DNA of 64,000 bases from Bacillus sp. PAMC26568 (GTDB lineage Bacteria > Bacillota > Bacilli > Bacillales > Bacillaceae). This document shows, one piece after another, positions 60,641-64,000 of this stretch. The notes beneath the pieces were generated by a model, which searched no databases, was not told the origin of the DNA, and saw only the letters and a program-made list of their open reading frames with translations. The stretch lies in contig NZ_CP060137.1 in assembly GCF_014235785.1 (NCBI RefSeq), positions 2,976,001 to 3,040,000 of the forward strand, in the 5' to 3' direction. Within the stretch, counting starts at the first letter, position 1; every line of letters starts with the position of its first letter. Position numbers and translations under genes: made by a program.

Positions 60641-61324
60641 TTATTTTGGACTTATATGTATGCCTTCACTCTCTCGCCAATCTGCGTAGAATATTCGCTT
60701 TACATTATCATATCCGTTAGTAGTTAATTGGTTATCTAACCACTGTTGATCAAATCCGAGTTCATGTAAATTATCCCATAAAATTTCCCCATCTAGAATT
60801 AACGATGTTGGGAGGTATACTGGACTTTCTGGAAGATTGAAATCTTGCTTGTCTGGTTTTTGATACTTCGATTTTAATAATATACTTATTTGCCCATTAG
60901 TTTCCAATATACCGTATTTGACTTCGCGAACTGAAAAAACATTATTTTGTCGAAGTATACTCAAAACTTGATTTACATCCAATTTGTTCTTTTTAAGTAA
61001 CTTTTGATCCATGACACCATTCCGAATGATGATGTTGGGATCGCCTAATAAGAGAGAACGTGTCGATTTATTTTTTAGAGTCATAAACTCTATCCCTAAC
61101 ATGAGAAGCGTCCACAATCCGATGGCATATAAAAAGTGAAAAGTCCTTACCTTATCTTCATAAATGGTATTTCCTAAAAAATCTCCAAGTACTAATACAA
61201 AAACTAAGTGAAACGGGGTTAACTCAGAGATGGATGTTCTGCCTGTTATGATAATAATAAAAAATAAGGTGACAAAACCTACTATGACTTTGATGGTCAG
61301 TAAACCAATATTAACTTCTTCCAA
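60641..61324 (-). CDS. DUF421 membrane protein
   Basis: The protein has 227 residues. The TTG start is chosen because GGAGG lies seven bases before it; a TTG five codons earlier is part of that site. Three membrane helices come first, with the family signature IIIITGRTSISELTPFHLVF then VLVLGDFLGNTIYEDKVRTF, followed by the cytoplasmic domain (GDPNIIIRNGVMDQKLLKKN, NVFSVREVKYGILETNGQIS) and a C-terminal domain ending FYADWRESEGIHISPK. It is a paralogue of the gene at 11198. It lies just downstream of a broken CBO0543 gene in the same orientation. Confidence 0.88.
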   Translation of the reverse strand: MEEVNIGLLTIKVIVGFVTLFFIIIITGRTSISELTPFHLVFVLVLGDFLGNTIYEDKVRTFHFLYAIGLWTLLMLGIEFMTLKNKSTRSLLLGDPNIIIRNGVMDQKLLKKNKLDVNQVLSILRQNNVFSVREVKYGILETNGQISILLKSKYQKPDKQDFNLPESPVYLPTSLILDGEILWDNLHELGFDQQWLDNQLTTNGYDNVKRIFYADWRESEGIHISPK

Positions 61325-61347
61325 AGTTTTTTCCTCCAATTTAAATT

Positions 61348-61819
61348 TTACTTAGTTGTAAGATCTTGAAGTTTAGATAAAGAGGCTAGTTTTAGTATTA
61401 AAGCTCGAGTTCCAATTCCAAAGATGATGTAATATATGAATGAATAACTCTATCTCCACTCAAAATAATAAACAAGTTCGACCCACTCGGAAAAAGGTTC
61501 ACCAATAAAGGCGTATGTGAGTGCCATAGTGATTTGTGCGATTATAAAAAATTTCCATGTTCTAAAATATTGATATAACAACATGTAAGCTACAGGTATC
61601 ATTGAAAAATCAAAGGGAAAAGCCCTGGGAATAATAGGTAGAAATGCAATTGGATAATCCCAAAACCTATAGTGTAAGCCAACTACATTTAATAAGGTTG
61701 TTGTATGATAATTATGGTACCAAACAAATAAAATTTCTAAAATAATGTCTCGTTTAACGAGTTTAGACCATATAATCCAAAGCACAACTAAAAAACCAAC
61801 TAACAAGTTAAAAATTCAT
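61348..61819 (-). pseudogene. CBO0543-family membrane protein, broken by frameshift and nonsense codon
   Basis: The ATG at 61817-61819 opens MNF and then meets TAA; dropping one T of the following T-run gives MNFNLLVGFLVVLWIIWSKL in frame with the rest. The body reads ILEILFVWYHNYHTTTLLNV, LPIIPRAFPFDFSMIPVAYM and EPFSEWVELVYYFEWR. There a TAG (61450-61452) interrupts, while the same frame continues SYSFIYYIIFGIGTRALILK to a natural stop at 61348. Intact relatives have an aromatic residue at the TAG position. It would be about 155 residues, upstream of and probably once co-transcribed with the DUF421 gene. Confidence 0.75.
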
Positions 61820-62152
61820 TCTTTAGCTAATTATTTAATTCTAAAAGGTACAGTTTATCCTCTAATAAACGTATTTCCTTAAAATTTTCAAATATATTAT
61901 CTATTGTTATCTTCCCTTATATTTAAATTTAAAAAGTAACAGATATTTTTGAATTCAAACACTTTGAGCTGTCTTTTTAGGATTACCGTTTTTTAGTAAT
62001 GAATTACCATCGTAAATAAAAAAAACCCCACGATAGAAATTCTTCTAACACGGGTTTTCGACTTTTTTTCAAATAAATCAGAAATATATTAAAGCCAATG
62101 AAATTTTTAAATCTAGATTTAAGATAGAACAATAAAAACAGGATACATCAAC
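61820..62152. other. A+T-rich intergenic region
   Basis: No gene. Around 62020-62065 AAACCCCACG and CACGGGTTT lie 20 bases apart and could form a weak terminator for the cardiolipin synthase gene. Confidence 0.35.
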
Positions 62153-63640
62153 TTATAATAATGGAGAAAGCAGGCGAGCACCCTGTTCAACAATGCGCTC
62201 GGTCAGGGATCGTTGCAGCAAGTCTTCAATTCTTAATGGTACAGAATCAGTAAGATCGCGTTCGAACTGCTCTGTGAGTTCCCTCGCCACATCAGCACTG
62301 TACAAGACTTGACACACCTCATAATTCAGGCGAAAACTTCTCATATCATAGTTTGCTGAGCCTACTTCTGCAATCTCCTCATCTATGATTATCACCTTCG
62401 CATGTAACATTCCTTTGTCGTACTGGTAGATTTGGACTCCAGCTTCTATAAGTTCCCCGTAATAGGTACGGCTTGCAAAGCCCACGATTTTTTGATCAAT
62501 GTGGCAAGGAACCAGCAATCTTACGTGCACACCACGGGCCACAGCTGTCTTTAATGCCATGATAATATCTGTTTCCGGTATAAAGTAGGGTGTTGTTATA
62601 TCAATAGTCTTGGTCGCCTGTGTTATACATATAAAGTAAGCTTGACGAATAACTGGAGTAGGAATTCCAGGGTTTCCTTCCAACGTATGGATGTACGCTT
62701 TTTGCAATGTCCCTGTCTTTGGGTATATGTCCATCTCTTTATCATCTAAGTTGCTCAACTCTTGCCCAAATTCGGCTGACCATCTGGAAAGGTATACTTT
62801 TCCGATTGGATTGATTTTCGTTACATCAGATTTTGTTTTCAGATTCGATTTTATTCGTTCCGGCACAGCAATATTCCAATGAACGTCAAAGACAGTCTGT
62901 AAATCGACTGATGCTTCTCCTATGATTTGCAAATGAGTGTCCCGCCAAAAGCCAACGTCAGGCTTCAATCCTGTATATTCATATCCTACGTTCATGCCAC
63001 CAGTAAAAGCTTTCTTTCCGTCGACCGTGACAATCTTACAATGATCCCGATAATTCCAATTGGACAATATCCAGGGAAAGTGTAAAGGAAATATTGTCCG
63101 GCATTCTATCCCTGCTTCTACCATCTGAAGGATTTTTTGACGCGGAAATTTTTTACTTCCCCAACCATCTCTAATAAAACGAACCCGCACTCCGTTTACT
63201 GCTTTTTCGATCAGCAGCTCTGTGATGCAATTACCAATTTGGTCATTTCGATAGATGTAATATTCCAGATCAATGGTTTTTTGGGCTTTTTGTAAGGATT
63301 CGATGAGTTGTTCATACTTTTCTATTCCATTGTTAAGTACTTGGACTTGGCCGAATCGAAGCCCATGTACAGTGAAATGTCGTAAAGCATCGGCGATTAC
63401 CGATGCTGAATCACTATATGTATCAGGTAATTTGTCAGACTCATTTTGAGAAGAGGTCAATCTTTTCCGATGAATAAGCTTAGGATTTGATATGCTAAGA
63501 TATAGCAAGAAACCAATGACAGGTAAAATAAGGACGATTATTATCCAATTCAAAGCCTTTGCAGGCCGACGAACTTCCCAAATTGCTATGAATAACATAA
63601 AGAGTGCATTAAATAGATATAGACCAAAAATCCACTCCAA
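62153..63640 (-). CDS. cls: Cardiolipin synthase (phospholipase D family)
   Basis: This 495-residue membrane enzyme has two N-terminal helices (WIFGLYLFNALFMLFIAIWE and ALNWIIIVLILPVIGFLLYL) that form the PLDc_N anchor. Two HKD catalytic motifs follow: HCKIVTVDGKKAFTGGMNVG near residue 198 and MLHAKVIIIDEEIAEVGSANYD-type sequence (H-A-K at about 411). It condenses two phosphatidylglycerol molecules into cardiolipin. The TTG start has GGGAGGG upstream. Length is close to Bacillus Cls (about 480-500). It is a single gene. Confidence 0.94.
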   Translation of the reverse strand: MEWIFGLYLFNALFMLFIAIWEVRRPAKALNWIIIVLILPVIGFLLYLSISNPKLIHRKRLTSSQNESDKLPDTYSDSASVIADALRHFTVHGLRFGQVQVLNNGIEKYEQLIESLQKAQKTIDLEYYIYRNDQIGNCITELLIEKAVNGVRVRFIRDGWGSKKFPRQKILQMVEAGIECRTIFPLHFPWILSNWNYRDHCKIVTVDGKKAFTGGMNVGYEYTGLKPDVGFWRDTHLQIIGEASVDLQTVFDVHWNIAVPERIKSNLKTKSDVTKINPIGKVYLSRWSAEFGQELSNLDDKEMDIYPKTGTLQKAYIHTLEGNPGIPTPVIRQAYFICITQATKTIDITTPYFIPETDIIMALKTAVARGVHVRLLVPCHIDQKIVGFASRTYYGELIEAGVQIYQYDKGMLHAKVIIIDEEIAEVGSANYDMRSFRLNYEVCQVLYSADVARELTEQFERDLTDSVPLRIEDLLQRSLTERIVEQGARLLSPLL

Positions 63641-63794
63641 CTGAAATCCCTCCCTTGTTTTTCTCTTAACATGTACAAACTGTGTAGGGAGTATACGTTT
63701 GGATAAAGAATAATCTTAAAAAGTCCGCTAATCCTCTCATGTGAAAGCACAAAATTACTGATGGGTATGTTGATATTTTTGTATTTAAAGAGGC

Positions 63795-63825
63795 TGTTCC
63801 ATAGTCGGTTAAACCCACTTATGGA
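63795..63825. terminator. Hairpin downstream of azoreductase gene
   Basis: GTTCCATAG and TTATGGAAC form an 8-bp stem with a GTCGGTTAAACCCAC-containing loop. No clear T-run, so termination is uncertain. Confidence 0.4.
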
Positions 63826-63852
63826 ACACCCCCTTTAATTTGACTATCTTAA

Positions 63853-64000
63853 TTAGAATTTGGAAGCAGCTTTTGTAACGTTTTCTAATCCTGTACTAAT
63901 GATTTCTTGTGCACGATCAGGATCCATATTATGCCCTTCGATAATTACTTCTTCTGGATTTTTGACGCCCCAAATATTAATAATATTTTTCATTAAGCTT
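63853..64000 (-). CDS. azoR: FMN-dependent NADH-azoreductase, C-terminal part
   Basis: Only the last 48 codons are in the window; the gene enters from the right edge. It reads MKNIINIWGVKNPEEVIIEG then HNMDPDRAQEIISTGLENVT and ends KAASKF. The segment GV..PEEVIIEGHNxxPDRAQEII is typical of the C-terminus of Bacillus AzoR1/AzoR2 (YocJ/YvaB) flavoenzymes, which reduce azo dyes and quinones with NADH in the cytoplasm. The catalytic FMN-binding part lies outside the window. Confidence 0.8.
   Translation of the reverse strand, partial: SLMKNIINIWGVKNPEEVIIEGHNMDPDRAQEIISTGLENVTKAASKF

Overview
The window looks like a chromosomal segment of a spore-forming, low-G+C Gram-positive bacterium of the Bacillaceae. 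Direct pointers are an alpha/beta-type small acid-soluble spore protein, the SigI/RsgI pair, TnrA with its own binding site, OhrR/Ohr, a Ku plus ligase-primase LigD pair, a T-box riboswitch, strong GGAGG-type ribosome sites and many TTG/GTG starts. No rRNA, tRNA or CRISPR was seen.

Positions 1-13.4 kb are accessory in character: small unrecognised genes, broken genes (a P-loop kinase at 1258, a truncated ORF at 4793, a remnant at 10659), a DinB protein, an M3 peptidase, membrane proteins of the CBO0543 and DUF421 families and an extended superoxide dismutase. Embedded in it at about 5.84-6.78 kb is a sharply G+C-rich island: a secreted HNH nuclease followed by an 80-residue protein. The nuclease begins with an A+T-rich, Bacillus-like signal peptide fused to a G+C-rich mature part.

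Positions 13.4-16.7 kb hold corA and a T-box-controlled amino-acid permease that is followed by a second, partial copy of the corA 3' end. From 17 to 44 kb the region is core-like: a 5'-nucleotidase, an LCP cell-wall ligase, a PBP3-type transpeptidase, a Ktr/Trk potassium channel subunit, HtpX, a spore protein, sigI-rsgI, TerC, DedA, UppP, an aldehyde dehydrogenase, the NHEJ genes ku and ligD, a frameshifted mobA, TnrA, a chemoreceptor and the divergent ohrA/ohrR pair.

Positions 44.4-49.9 kb are one sugar-catabolic operon: two Gfo/Idh dehydrogenases, two sugar isomerase/epimerases and a LacI regulator. Upstream of it are two copies of a LacI-type palindrome and one CcpA-like cre site. An ECF sigma factor with a DUF4179 anti-sigma candidate follows. 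Positions 52-64 kb contain a class D beta-lactamase divergent from a frameshifted MocR-type regulator, a broken isochorismatase, a Bax-inhibitor-1 protein, a 22-bp tandem array built on TGATCA, the oligoribonuclease NrnB, a seven-bladed RCC1-type propeller protein, a second DUF421 gene next to a broken CBO0543 gene, cardiolipin synthase and the 3' end of an azoreductase gene.

Two dispersed repeat families run through the intergenic spaces. One is a long mosaic element (three copies plus one end piece). The other is a short GCGCCC-containing, partly hairpin-forming motif with more than a dozen degenerate copies. Several genes are broken by one-base shifts, so either this is a decaying accessory genome or part of it reflects sequencing error.
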